DNA of 64,000 nt from the NCBI GenBank assembly GCA_947168065.1, contig CAMVKH010000002.1, positions 62,001 to 126,000 on the forward strand, in the 5' to 3' direction. Made by a program: the position numbers and the translations under genes. Under the pieces are notes generated by a model. It searched no databases and was not told the DNA's origin. It was given only the letters and a program-made list of their open reading frames with translations. This DNA comes from an uncultured Bacteroidales bacterium. Its GTDB lineage: Bacteria > Bacteroidota > Bacteroidia > Bacteroidales > UBA932. Positions 23,991-35,199 of the stretch are shown in pieces (position 1 is the stretch's first letter; every line of letters starts with the position of its first letter).

Positions 23991-25789
23991 TGGAACATTT
24001 TTTTAAGGTCGATGTGCTGCTCGATTTCCGCCGATTCAGGAATTTCGAACACTTTGTTGCCCGGTGTCGACTCGTAGAAGCGCACCACTTCGGGCTGCTT
24101 GCGGGCGAGCAGGTTGCCGGTATCGGCGTAGCCGTTCCGGTTCTTGTCGCAGGTGATGCGGATCATGTACTTGCCGGCCTGCAGGTAGGGGAAGACCAGC
24201 GACCCTTCCTTGTCCGTATGGTAGGTCCGGTAGACCCGCGAACCTTTCTCGTCGGTCAGTTCCACGATATAGCGGTCTTCCACGCCGGAAAGCCGGAGGT
24301 CGAGCAGGCTCAGGTTCTCCGCCTGCGGCACCTTGAACTTGGCCGAAGCCTTTTCGTTGGGGAGCTTGTACAGGTTGATGAAGCTGCCCTGCGGAATTGT
24401 CAGCTCATATTCGTATCCCCGGACAAGGGCCTGGTCGGGGGTGATGATGAAGCGGCGGATGTCGCTCGAATCCTGCTTGAAATGGAAGGTCTTCGGGGAT
24501 TTCTGCCCTTTCGGATTGGTCTCCTCGAGGAGGATGGAGTCGCGGTGGACCTGCAGGAGGGGCAGGGCGCTCGCCAGGCTGACGCCCAGCTGCTCGACCG
24601 TCTCGTCGTTGGCCGAGACCTGCAGTTTGAAGACGGTGTCGGGCGCCTGCTTCTCCTTGTCTTTGTCTTTCCGGAGCGTGCTTTCTTCTTCCACTTTCTT
24701 GACGGCGAGCATCACGCTCGTGTCGACCGGTGCCAGCTGGCCGGTGGAATCGGTCTTGAGGTAGTTGAGGCGGATCAGCAGGCTGTCGTCGAGCCTGTAG
24801 TCTGTATTGATCCAGAAATCGAGGCTGTCGCGCGTGGTGTTGTACTGCAGGATGATGGAGGAGTCGGGGAGGCCGACGAACTCCAGGCTGTTGATCTGCA
24901 CGTCGCCGGCGCTGAATTTCAGGTAGCCCTGGCGCTCGGTGCTCCGGCCGATGTTCTGAAGGTACTGCACGGTCTGCAGCTCCTTGAAGGTGACCATCGA
25001 GATCATCGATTCCCGGGCCTGGCAGTGGAGGGTGTCTTTCATGTCGAAGGAATGGAGCTCGGCCACGGAGTCGTTCACGACCCGCACGGGATGGTACAGG
25101 GAGTCCAGGAAACCGATCTCGTCTTCGTCTGGATTGTACTTAAAGTCATTGTCTTTATCAGAGTAGACAAATAACTGGTATACAGTATCTTTCAAATTGC
25201 GTAAAACGAAGTATCCCCAGTCGTCGGTCTTGACCGCGGCGTCCGGTCGCGCGTTGAAGCAGGCCGAGTCGGACTGGTCGATGTAGGCGGCCACCAGGGC
25301 GGCCTTGACCGGCTGCAGGGTCTGGCTGTTGATGACCGTGCCGGTGAAATAGAGCGAGTCGAGGACGTCGCCGGTGGAGAAGGCATACACGAGCCGGGGC
25401 GCCAGGTTGCCCTCGTTGTTGTCGGCCAGGGCGTTGCCGAAGTCAATGGTGTAAGTCTGGTCGGCACGCAGGGTGTCCTGCAGCGTGACCACGATGTTCT
25501 TGCCCTTGACCTTGGCCTGCGGCCTTCTCCGCGTAGGCGGGGAGAGCAGGATGTCGGTGGCCGTCTTGACGACGGTGTATTCGTTGAACTGGAGGGTGAT
25601 CTTGCCGCCGGCCGTGGGGAAATTCGTGGTCCCGGTCGGGGGCGTGAGCTTGACCAGTATGGGGGGAATGGTATCCTTCGGCCCGCCGCTCGGCGCCGTG
25701 GTGGTGTTGGCGCAGGAATGGCTCGACAAGCAGGCTCCGATGAAGAGGGCCAGGAGGATGACCGTTGCTGTGATTCTTCTCATGATCAT
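23987..25789 (-). CDS. Ig-like domain lipoprotein (600 residues)
   Basis: The N-terminal export signal is followed by Cys residues at 20 (FIGAC) and 26 (SHSC); either could be the acylation site. Then comes NTTTAPSGGPKDTIPPILV, the characteristic start of a widespread Bacteroidota envelope lipoprotein with a Big_5-like domain (residues about 45-140: FNEYTVVKTATDILLSPP). The middle holds a carboxypeptidase-regulatory-like fold (TGTVINSQTLQPVKAALVAAY). The role is unknown, although this gene is often near cell-envelope genes. It overlaps spoT and the OMP gene by 4 bases each. Confidence 0.82.
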   Translation of the reverse strand: MIMRRITATVILLALFIGACLSSHSCANTTTAPSGGPKDTIPPILVKLTPPTGTTNFPTAGGKITLQFNEYTVVKTATDILLSPPTRRRPQAKVKGKNIVVTLQDTLRADQTYTIDFGNALADNNEGNLAPRLVYAFSTGDVLDSLYFTGTVINSQTLQPVKAALVAAYIDQSDSACFNARPDAAVKTDDWGYFVLRNLKDTVYQLFVYSDKDNDFKYNPDEDEIGFLDSLYHPVRVVNDSVAELHSFDMKDTLHCQARESMISMVTFKELQTVQYLQNIGRSTERQGYLKFSAGDVQINSLEFVGLPDSSIILQYNTTRDSLDFWINTDYRLDDSLLIRLNYLKTDSTGQLAPVDTSVMLAVKKVEEESTLRKDKDKEKQAPDTVFKLQVSANDETVEQLGVSLASALPLLQVHRDSILLEETNPKGQKSPKTFHFKQDSSDIRRFIITPDQALVRGYEYELTIPQGSFINLYKLPNEKASAKFKVPQAENLSLLDLRLSGVEDRYIVELTDEKGSRVYRTYHTDKEGSLVFPYLQAGKYMIRITCDKNRNGYADTGNLLARKQPEVVRFYESTPGNKVFEIPESAEIEQHIDLKKMFQ

Positions 25790-28023
25790 TTGATTTCAAC
25801 ACGTTTGACCCGCTCGATGCCCTTGACTTTCGACAGTTCGCGGATCAGTTTGTCGAGGTCGTCGGTATTGTGGACATAGAGGTCGATGAAGCCTTCGAAG
25901 ATCTCGTCGTGCGCCTCGATGTGGAGCTTGCGCATGTTGACGCCCAGCACCAGCGAGATCACACGGGCGAGGTCGCTCAGGACGCCGACCCGGTCGATTC
26001 CCTCCAGCGAAATTCTTGCCAGATACGACATCATGAAGTGTTTGCTCCACTTGGCCGAGACGATGCGGTGCCCTTCCTTCGAGGCGAGGTTGGTGGCCAC
26101 GGCGCAGCTCTTCTTGTGGATGGTGACCGTGCCGTCGTCTTCGATGAAGGCCACCACGCTGTCGCCCGGAATCGGCGAGCAGCACTGGGCGATGTTGAAG
26201 GAGATGGTGCCCTGGTCGATGTCTTCCTGCAGCAGGAACTCGCTCTTCTTGTTGATGGAGGTGTTGCGGATCGGGTTGAGCAGTTTTACGCCCCACATCT
26301 GCACGTTGCGCCGCTCGGCGTTGGTCTTGAGGGCCTTGTCGAGGTCGCTCAGGTCGATCACGCCGATGCCGATCTTGTTGTAGAGGTCGTCCTTGCCGCC
26401 GATGGTCTTGTAATAGTCCACCAATTTCTTGATGACGCGGCTGCGCTCGGTGATGTTGCGCTCGTCAAGCTTGCGGTCGAGGATCTCCATGCCCTCCTTG
26501 ATGTTGTTTTTCTTGTCGGACTTGAGGTAGTCCATCACCTGGCTCTTCGCACGGCTGGTGGTCAGGAAATCGAGCCATTCGCGGCGGGGCCGGGCGCTTT
26601 CGGAGCTGATGATCTCCACCTGGTCGCCGTTGGTCAGGACCTGGGAGAGGGGCACCAGCCGCTGGTTGACCTTGGCGGCGATGGCGTGGTTGCCCACCTC
26701 GGAGTGGATGCTGTAGGCGAAGTCGAGGGCCGTGGAACCCTTGGCCAGGCTCTTCGATTCACCTTTCGGCGTAAAGACGTAGATCGTCGTGGTGACCAGT
26801 TCCTGGTGGAATTCGTCTAGGAACTGCATGGCGTCGATGTTGGGGTTCTCGAGGATTTCTCCCACCTGCTCGATCCAGCGGTCGATCTCGGTGTCGCCCC
26901 GTCCGCCCGTGCCGGCGTCCTTGTAGAGCCAATGGGCGGCGATGCCGCGCTCGGCGATGGAGTTCATCCGCTGCGAGCGGATCTGCACCTCCACCCAGTT
27001 GCCGGCATTGCTCATCACGGTCAGGTGGAGCGCCTCGTAGCCGTTGGCCTTCGGATTGTCCACCCAGTCCCGGGTGCGGTCGGGCTTATAAGAATACAGG
27101 CCGGTAATCATCGAGAAGATGTACCAGCACTGTTCACGTTCGTTGAATTCGCCCCGCGGCTCGAAAATGATGCGCACCGCATAGATGTCGAAGATCTGCT
27201 CGAACGGGATGTTCTTGGTAGTCATCTTCTTCCAGATGGAGTAGGGGGTCTTGAGCCGCTTGAGGATCGTATACTGGTAACCCGCTTTGTCAAGCTCCTG
27301 CCGGATGGGGGCGATGAAGTCGTCGATGGCGGCGCCGCGTTCCGACATGATCTGGTCGAGCTGATGCACGATGGAGGCGTAGGCGGCGGGTTCACGGTAT
27401 TTGAGCCAGATGTTCTCCATCTCCGACTTGATGCTGTAGAGGCCCAGGCGGTGTGCGAGCGGGATGAAGAGGTACATGGTTTCGCTGAGGATCTTGTCGC
27501 GCTTGTAGTCCGGCATGAACTGGATGGTGCGCACGTTGTGGAGCCGGTCGGCGAGCTTGATGAGGACAATGCGCACGTCGTCGTTGAGCGTCACCAGAAT
27601 GCGGCGGAAGTTCTCGGCCTGCAGGCTCACGCGGTTGGGCTGCCACTTGTTCTTGTTGTCGTTGTCGAGCGCCGTCTTGATCTTGGTCAGTCCGTCCACG
27701 AGCGATGCGATCTTGGCGCCGAAGAGCCGTTCGATGTCCTCGACCGTGAATTCGGTGTCTTCCACCACGTCGTGCAGCAGGGCGGCGCAGATGGACTTGC
27801 AGCCGAGCCCGATCTCGTCGACCACGATCTTGGCCACGGCGATCGGATGCAGGATATACGGCTCGCCGCTGCGGCGCCGCACGCCCTTGTGCGCTTCGTT
27901 GGCAAACTCGAAGGCCTTGAGCACCAGCTTGTACTGCTCCTCGTCGGCGCAGCGCTTGAGACTGGACTGCCGGAGTCCTTCGAATTCCCTTTCAATCAGT
28001 TTAATGTCCTCTTCTGTAAACAT
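25786..28023 (-). CDS. spoT: Bifunctional (p)ppGpp synthetase/hydrolase, RelA/SpoT family
   Basis: 745 residues. It controls the stringent response by making and degrading (p)ppGpp. The hydrolase domain keeps the HD metal motif (ALLHDVVEDT, His84-Asp85) and ADRLHNVRT. The synthetase domain has RLKTPYSIWKKM, DIYAVRIIF, PKANGYEALHL and VEVQIRS, all intact, so both activities are expected. A TGS domain (IYVFTPKGESKSLAKGSTALDF), a zinc-finger-like region with QCCSPIPGD and a C-terminal ACT domain complete a full-length Rel. It starts 9 bases downstream of yihY in the ligA operon. Confidence 0.96.
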   Translation of the reverse strand: MFTEEDIKLIEREFEGLRQSSLKRCADEEQYKLVLKAFEFANEAHKGVRRRSGEPYILHPIAVAKIVVDEIGLGCKSICAALLHDVVEDTEFTVEDIERLFGAKIASLVDGLTKIKTALDNDNKNKWQPNRVSLQAENFRRILVTLNDDVRIVLIKLADRLHNVRTIQFMPDYKRDKILSETMYLFIPLAHRLGLYSIKSEMENIWLKYREPAAYASIVHQLDQIMSERGAAIDDFIAPIRQELDKAGYQYTILKRLKTPYSIWKKMTTKNIPFEQIFDIYAVRIIFEPRGEFNEREQCWYIFSMITGLYSYKPDRTRDWVDNPKANGYEALHLTVMSNAGNWVEVQIRSQRMNSIAERGIAAHWLYKDAGTGGRGDTEIDRWIEQVGEILENPNIDAMQFLDEFHQELVTTTIYVFTPKGESKSLAKGSTALDFAYSIHSEVGNHAIAAKVNQRLVPLSQVLTNGDQVEIISSESARPRREWLDFLTTSRAKSQVMDYLKSDKKNNIKEGMEILDRKLDERNITERSRVIKKLVDYYKTIGGKDDLYNKIGIGVIDLSDLDKALKTNAERRNVQMWGVKLLNPIRNTSINKKSEFLLQEDIDQGTISFNIAQCCSPIPGDSVVAFIEDDGTVTIHKKSCAVATNLASKEGHRIVSAKWSKHFMMSYLARISLEGIDRVGVLSDLARVISLVLGVNMRKLHIEAHDEIFEGFIDLYVHNTDDLDKLIRELSKVKGIERVKRVEIK

Positions 28024-28032
28024 AATGTGCCT

Positions 28033-29019
28033 CTATTCTTGTTTGATGACCGCCTCTTCCGCCGTCAGGTCGGACAGGCCGCGCTCCTTGGCTTCCCGGT
28101 AGTCCACGAGGGTGTAGCCCCGGGAAAGTTCCGCGCCGAACAGGATGGTCTGCCAGCACAGGTTCAGCCAGACCATGAACAGGGGAATGAAGGCCAGGGC
28201 CCCGTAGACAGCGCCCAGGCGGAGCACCATCACCTGCGTCCCCATGTAGAATGCCTGGATGGCCAGGAATACCACACCCACGACCAGGGCGGCTTTCAGG
28301 GCCGATCCGTACCGCACCTTGGCGTGCGGAATGAATTTATACATCACCGACAGGGCCAGCACGACCACACCGTAGAACGCCAGCCAGAACATGTTGGTGG
28401 TGATGAAGTCGAAAGCGCCCAGATGACCTTCCAGCAGGCCGATGAAACGCGCGTACCAGGCCCAGCCCGAGAAGAGCAGGATCAGCACGAAGGGCGTGAC
28501 GAACAGGATGGCGAAATACACCGCCACGCGCCGCCAGAGCTTGCGGGGCTCCCGGACACGCCAGATGCGGTTGAAGGAGATCTCGATGTTGATCATCAAC
28601 CAGAAGATGGTCCACACGAAGCTCAGGAAGGAGATCCAGCCGAAAGCGCCGCTCTCGGTGGATTTGATGAGGTTCCGGGCGTATTCGATGATGACCTGCA
28701 CCAGCTGGGTGCTGGTGGGAAACGATTCGGTCAGGGTCTTGTAGAGCAGCTGGTCGAAGCCGAAGCCGTTGGAAATGAACAGGATCACCGCGATCATGGG
28801 CACGAAGGCCAGGGTGGTGAACCAGCTCAGGGCGATGGCCTCGCGGCCTACATGCTCGCGCCCGAAATTCCTGGCTGTCAGCATGATGGCCTGGGCGCTC
28901 TTGACCATTTGCTTGCGCGCTGCGCTCAGCTCGCTGAAATCGAGCACCCAGATATCCTTCGTCATGAATTTGACGAAGCTGTGCAGGAGGTCTCGTATGC
29001 GGGCAAAGAACAGGCGCAT
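28033..29019 (-). CDS. YihY/BrkB-family inner-membrane protein
   Basis: 328 residues. About six transmembrane segments follow a cytoplasmic N-terminus. Family marks are REAIALSWFTTLAFVPMIAVIL near 59-80, FGWISFLSFVWTIFWLMINIEISFNRIW, the late YGALAFIPLFMVWLNLCWQTILFGAELS and a charged tail. The family (formerly mis-named ribonuclease BN) has no firmly established function. The gene starts 4 bases after the ligA stop. Confidence 0.88.
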   Translation of the reverse strand: MRLFFARIRDLLHSFVKFMTKDIWVLDFSELSAARKQMVKSAQAIMLTARNFGREHVGREAIALSWFTTLAFVPMIAVILFISNGFGFDQLLYKTLTESFPTSTQLVQVIIEYARNLIKSTESGAFGWISFLSFVWTIFWLMINIEISFNRIWRVREPRKLWRRVAVYFAILFVTPFVLILLFSGWAWYARFIGLLEGHLGAFDFITTNMFWLAFYGVVVLALSVMYKFIPHAKVRYGSALKAALVVGVVFLAIQAFYMGTQVMVLRLGAVYGALAFIPLFMVWLNLCWQTILFGAELSRGYTLVDYREAKERGLSDLTAEEAVIKQE

Positions 29020-29023
29020 GGGC

Positions 29024-31060
<2,037 letters not shown>

Positions 31061-31071
31061 TCAATAAACTA

Positions 31072-31079
31072 CAAAATTA
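31072..31079 (-). promoter_or_regulatory. -7 element TAATTTTG upstream of ligA
   Basis: Matches TAnnTTTG on the minus strand, 17 bases before the ligA ATG at 31054. Confidence 0.55.
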
Positions 31080-31101
31080 GCGATTATTTAGCAAAAAGTA
31101 A

Positions 31102-31109
31102 TATCTTTG
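31102..31109 (+). promoter_or_regulatory. -7 element TATCTTTG upstream of pfk
   Basis: Matches TAnnTTTG. It overlaps an upstream in-frame start at 31107, so translation must begin further on; ATG 31146 is the likely start. Confidence 0.55.
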
Positions 31110-31145
31110 CGGGGTCAAATGAGAAGAAGAAACACTAAACATACT

Positions 31146-32378
31146 ATGAGGGAATCTATTGTTATTTTGGCAGGCGGTGGCCCGGCCCCGGGCATCAATA
31201 CCGTCGAAGGAACGATTGCCAAGGCTTTCATGGCTGAGGGTTATCGCGTTCTCGGTCTTCACGGAGGTTATTCCGGACTCTTTTCCGCATCTCCCAACTT
31301 CATCGAATTCAACTTCGCGCTGGCAGATTCGATCTTCAACCGTGGTGGCTCCTTCCTGCAGATGAGCCGCTACAAACCGACCCAGGAAGACTTTGACCGC
31401 TATTTCAACCTGAAATTCTTCCAGCAGAACAACATCCGTCTGCTGGTGACCATCGGCGGCGACGACACCGCATCGACGGCCAACCGCATCGGCAAGTTCC
31501 TGAAAGAGAAGAAATACCCCATCCAGAACATCCACGTGCCCAAGACCATCGACAACGACCTTCCGCTGCCGATGAACGCGCCGACCTTCGGTTACAATTC
31601 CGCCAAGGCGGAAGGTACCCGTATCGCGACGACCGTGTACGAGGATGCCCGCACGTCCGGCAACTGGTTCATCGTTTCGGCCATGGGCCGCAGCGCTGGT
31701 CACCTGGCCATGGGTATCGGTGCTTCCTGCCACTATCCGATGATCATCATCCCCGAGATGTTCAACAAGAGCGAGATCACGGTCGACAAGATCGTGCGCC
31801 TGTCGGTGAGTGCCATCATCAAGCGCAAGCTGCGCGGCATCGAGTACGGCGGCATCATCGTCTCCGAGGGTGTGTTCCACATGCTCAGCGACGAACAGCT
31901 CAAGGAAACGGGCATCAAGTTCACCTACGACGACCACGGCCATCCGGAACTCGGCAAGATTTCCAAGGCTCAGCTGTTCAACGATATGCTTGAGATCAAG
32001 CTCAAGGAGATCGGCATGAAGGTGAAGACCCGTCCGGTGGAGATCGGCTACGACATCCGCTGCCAGCAGCCGATTGCCTATGACCTCTTCTACTGCTCGC
32101 AGCTCGGCGCCGGCGTCTACGAACTCTTCATCAAGGGCGAGACCGGCTGCATGGTGTTCGTCGACCAGATCGGGACCATCCGTCCGCTCTATCTCGAAGA
32201 GCTCCAGGATCCCGAGACGGGCAAGATTCCGCCGCGGCTTGTGGACATCGAGGGCGACCAGGCCCAGGTCGTGTACAAGCACCTGCTCAACTACATCACC
32301 CCGCGTGACTACGAGGCGGCCAAGCAGTATGTCCCCAACCCGGAGGACTACGACTTCTACAAGATTCTGAACTGGTAG
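31146..32378 (+). CDS. Phosphofructokinase with PPi-type active site
   Basis: 410 residues from ATG 31146. It phosphorylates fructose-6-phosphate. The phosphoryl-donor loop reads TIGGDDTAST and the next loop PKTIDND. In this family GGDD (instead of GGDG) and a Lys before TIDND (instead of Gly) mark pyrophosphate-dependent enzymes, so PPi rather than ATP is the likely donor. The catalytic Asp of TIDND and the substrate loop MGRSAGHLA are intact. Its TAG stop shares a base with the GTG start of the following GH13 gene. Confidence 0.9.
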   Translation: MRESIVILAGGGPAPGINTVEGTIAKAFMAEGYRVLGLHGGYSGLFSASPNFIEFNFALADSIFNRGGSFLQMSRYKPTQEDFDRYFNLKFFQQNNIRLLVTIGGDDTASTANRIGKFLKEKKYPIQNIHVPKTIDNDLPLPMNAPTFGYNSAKAEGTRIATTVYEDARTSGNWFIVSAMGRSAGHLAMGIGASCHYPMIIIPEMFNKSEITVDKIVRLSVSAIIKRKLRGIEYGGIIVSEGVFHMLSDEQLKETGIKFTYDDHGHPELGKISKAQLFNDMLEIKLKEIGMKVKTRPVEIGYDIRCQQPIAYDLFYCSQLGAGVYELFIKGETGCMVFVDQIGTIRPLYLEELQDPETGKIPPRLVDIEGDQAQVVYKHLLNYITPRDYEAAKQYVPNPEDYDFYKILNW

Positions 32379-33853
32379 TGATAATTTATCAGCTTCTGTT
32401 GAGAGCCTTCGGGAACCGCAGCTGTGTTCCCGGAGGCTCTTATGCAAAGAACGGCTCCGGCAAGTTCAACGACATCGACGAAGAGGAATTTTCGCGTCTC
32501 AAGCGCCTCTCGGTCGATGCCGTCTGGTACACCGGCGTCATCTCCCACGCTACCCGCACGCATTTCCGCTCCGTGCCCGACAACGACCCCTCGCTTGTGA
32601 AGGGGGAGGCCGGTTCGCCCTACGCCATCCGCAACTGGTTCGACGTCGATCCGGCCCTGGCCGTCAATGTCGACAACCGCATGGCCGAGTTCGAGGCGCT
32701 GGTGCGGCGTACCCACGCGGCCGGCATGAAGGTCATCATCGACTTCGTGCCCAACCATGTGTACCGGGAGTACCGCAGCTACTTTTCCGACGAGAACTTC
32801 TACAGGCTCGACGGACCGCTGCACCTGCCCGCATCGCTCAATAGTTCCTATGTCGAGGATCCGGCCCTGGCCACGGGCAACGACGTGTTCCACGCCTGGC
32901 CCTCGGAGACGGACTGGTTCGATACCATCAAACTGAACTACGAGCAGCGCAGTACCTGGAGCAAGATGCTCTCCGTCTTGAAGTTCTGGGTGGAGAAAGG
33001 GGTGGACGGCTTCCGCTGCGACATGGTGGAACTCGTGCCCGCCGCGTTCTTTGAATGGGCTTTCCGGGCGCTGCGGGCGCAGCATCCGGGCCTGATCTTC
33101 ATCGCGGAAGTCTACGACAAGAATAATTACCGGCGCTATGGCAGCGCGGGCTTCGACTTGCTCTACGACAAGTCGGGTTTCTACGATGCGCTTCGCGGCA
33201 TCGTGCAGGGCGAACGGCCGGCCTCCTGCCTGACGCAGGAGTGGCAGCATCTCGGCGAGCATCAGCCGCAGATGCTCAATTTTCTGGAGAACCACGACGA
33301 ACAGCGCCTCGCCTCCGATTTCTTCGCCGGCAGTGCCAAGGCCGGCATGGCCGCTTTCGCGGTCTCCCTGCTTTTCAACACGGCTTCGTTCATGCTTTAT
33401 TTCGGGCAGGAATATGGTGAGCGGGGCATGGAGGCGGAGGGTTACAGCGGCCGGGACGGCCGTACGTCGATTTTCGACTATTGTTCCGTTCCTTCGATCT
33501 GCCGGGCGTTGTCCGGCCGTCTGACGGTCGAGGAGTCGGTCGTGTACAAGGAATACTGCCGGCTGCTGCGCATCGCGAGTGCCGACGCCATTTTCTCGAA
33601 GGGCAAGACCTTCGATCTGATGTATGCCAATCCGGCTTCCGATCATTTCAATCCGGACCGCCAGTTCGCGTGGATGCGGGGTTATGCGGGCAGCGGCATG
33701 GCCATCGTCGCCAATTTCGCTCCCACGCCTGTCGACGTGGACGTCTTCATTCCACAGGAGGCTTTCGATTATCTGGGTGTCGCCGCCCAGGCTCACACGG
33801 TCCATTTCCACGTGGCCGCCCACGATTACACCCGCATCGATGTAACGAAATAA
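32378..33853 (+). CDS. GH13 alpha-amylase-family glycoside hydrolase
   Basis: 491 residues. The start is GTG at 32378, overlapping the pfk stop in TAGTG; the protein begins IIYQLLLRAFGNR, as cytoplasmic GH13 enzymes do, without a signal peptide. The four GH13 regions are present: DFVPNH (122-127), GFRCDM with nucleophile Asp215, FIAEVYD with acid/base Glu244, and FLENHDEQR with His306-Asp307. A small C-terminal beta domain follows. It probably cleaves alpha-1,4-glucans or oligosaccharides in the cytoplasm, feeding the co-transcribed PFK; the exact subfamily is unresolved. Confidence 0.88.
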   Translation: MIIYQLLLRAFGNRSCVPGGSYAKNGSGKFNDIDEEEFSRLKRLSVDAVWYTGVISHATRTHFRSVPDNDPSLVKGEAGSPYAIRNWFDVDPALAVNVDNRMAEFEALVRRTHAAGMKVIIDFVPNHVYREYRSYFSDENFYRLDGPLHLPASLNSSYVEDPALATGNDVFHAWPSETDWFDTIKLNYEQRSTWSKMLSVLKFWVEKGVDGFRCDMVELVPAAFFEWAFRALRAQHPGLIFIAEVYDKNNYRRYGSAGFDLLYDKSGFYDALRGIVQGERPASCLTQEWQHLGEHQPQMLNFLENHDEQRLASDFFAGSAKAGMAAFAVSLLFNTASFMLYFGQEYGERGMEAEGYSGRDGRTSIFDYCSVPSICRALSGRLTVEESVVYKEYCRLLRIASADAIFSKGKTFDLMYANPASDHFNPDRQFAWMRGYAGSGMAIVANFAPTPVDVDVFIPQEAFDYLGVAAQAHTVHFHVAAHDYTRIDVTK

Positions 33854-33870
33854 CTTTCATTTATTTTCGT

Positions 33871-33878
33871 TATATTTG
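33871..33878 (+). promoter_or_regulatory. -7 element TATATTTG upstream of the GH27 gene
   Basis: Matches TAnnTTTG, 25 bases before the ATG at 33904; it gives the GH27 gene its own promoter after the GH13 gene. Confidence 0.55.
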
Positions 33879-33903
33879 GAGTTATAATCAATATTTCTCC
33901 ACG

Positions 33904-35199
33904 ATGAAAAAGTCATTACTGCTACTCGCGGCGTTGCTGCTGTGCTGCTTCGCCGGCGCTCAGGAACGCAAACCCGACGGCAATCTTCCGAAATGGGAAG
34001 GGCTGGCCGACACGCCGCAGATGGGCTGGAGTTCCTGGAACAAGTTCCAGACGGAAATCAACGAAACGCTCATCAAGGACATTGCCGACAAGATGGTCGA
34101 GCTGGGTCTCGTCGACGCCGGCTACTTCTATCTCAATCTCGATGACGGCTGGCACGGGGAGCGTGACGCGCAGGGCTTCGTGCACGAAGATCCCGCCAAA
34201 TTCCCGTCCGGCATGAAGGCGCTGGCCGATTATCTGCATGCCCGCGGCCTCAAGCTGGGCATCTACAGCGATGCCGGCACCAATACCTGCGCTTGCTATA
34301 CCGGCAGTCTTGGACACGAGTATCAGGATGCCTTCACCTATGCGCAGTGGGGGGTCGATTATCTCAAATACGACTGGTGCTACACCAGCAACATCAATCC
34401 GAAAGGCGCCTATGCGCTGATGCGCGACGCGCTCCGCTGGGCGGGCCGTCCGATCTTCTTCAGCATGTGCGAGTGGGGCAACAGCAAGCCCTGGGAATGG
34501 GCGGCGGAGGTCGGCCATTCCTGGCGGACCACCGGCGACATCGGTGTGGGCTTCCTGGCCATCCCGCAGCGGTATGATGAGAACGGGAATCCCATGTGGA
34601 CGCCGCTGGGCGTGATGCCGATCGTGGATATGAACGAGCCGCTGCGGAAATATGCGGGCCCGGGTCATTGGAACGACCCCGACATGCTGGAGGTGGGCAA
34701 CGGGATGAGTGTTGCGGAAGACCGCGCGCACTTCACCCTCTGGTGCATGATGGCCGCGCCCCTGATCCTGGGCAACGACATCACGAACATGTCGCCGGAA
34801 ACGCTCGCCACCATCACCAACAGAGACGTGATTGCCATCGACCAGGATCCCCTTGGCATCCAGGGCCTTCGCCTGAAGTGCGAGGGGGACGTACAATACT
34901 GGTTCAAGCCGCTGTCCGGCGGTGACTGGGCGTTCTGCATCCTGAACGTCGGTGAAGCGCCGGCGACGGTCCGGATTGACTGGACCGCGCTCGAGGTCGA
35001 CGATGAACTGAGCGGTCGCCGGACGGATTTCGCCACGGTGAACTATCGCGTCAAGGACCTGTGGAACGCTGCCGCCAAGCCGTTCACGACCCTCGTGAAA
35101 GGCAAGGGCAAAATGCGCCGCCAGCTGGTGCCGAATCCGGTCTCCGCGACCGTCGGTTCCCACGACGTCGTCGTCTACCGGCTCAGCCCTGTATCCTAG
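33904..35199 (+). CDS. Secreted GH27 alpha-galactosidase-like glycoside hydrolase
   Basis: 431 residues from ATG 33904; a longer open frame upstream overlaps the GH13 gene and is not used. Signal peptide MKKSLLLLAALLLCCFAGAQ. The GH27 motifs are TPQMGWSSWNKF (38-49), YLNLDDGW (76-83), LKLGIYSDAGTNTC (116-129), the nucleophile in YLKYDWCY (Asp157), the acid/base Asp in SWRTTGDI (Asp212) and GHWNDPDMLEVG. A beta-sandwich C-terminal domain follows. Expected activity is removal of terminal alpha-galactose (or alpha-N-acetylgalactosamine) in the periplasm. Its stop overlaps that of the convergent phosphatase gene. Confidence 0.93.
   Translation: MKKSLLLLAALLLCCFAGAQERKPDGNLPKWEGLADTPQMGWSSWNKFQTEINETLIKDIADKMVELGLVDAGYFYLNLDDGWHGERDAQGFVHEDPAKFPSGMKALADYLHARGLKLGIYSDAGTNTCACYTGSLGHEYQDAFTYAQWGVDYLKYDWCYTSNINPKGAYALMRDALRWAGRPIFFSMCEWGNSKPWEWAAEVGHSWRTTGDIGVGFLAIPQRYDENGNPMWTPLGVMPIVDMNEPLRKYAGPGHWNDPDMLEVGNGMSVAEDRAHFTLWCMMAAPLILGNDITNMSPETLATITNRDVIAIDQDPLGIQGLRLKCEGDVQYWFKPLSGGDWAFCILNVGEAPATVRIDWTALEVDDELSGRRTDFATVNYRVKDLWNAAAKPFTTLVKGKGKMRRQLVPNPVSATVGSHDVVVYRLSPVS

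Noticed and set aside
33481-33903. An N-terminal extension of the GH27 gene
   Set aside because: It overlaps the GH13 gene out of frame, while ATG 33904 begins a good signal peptide behind a promoter element.
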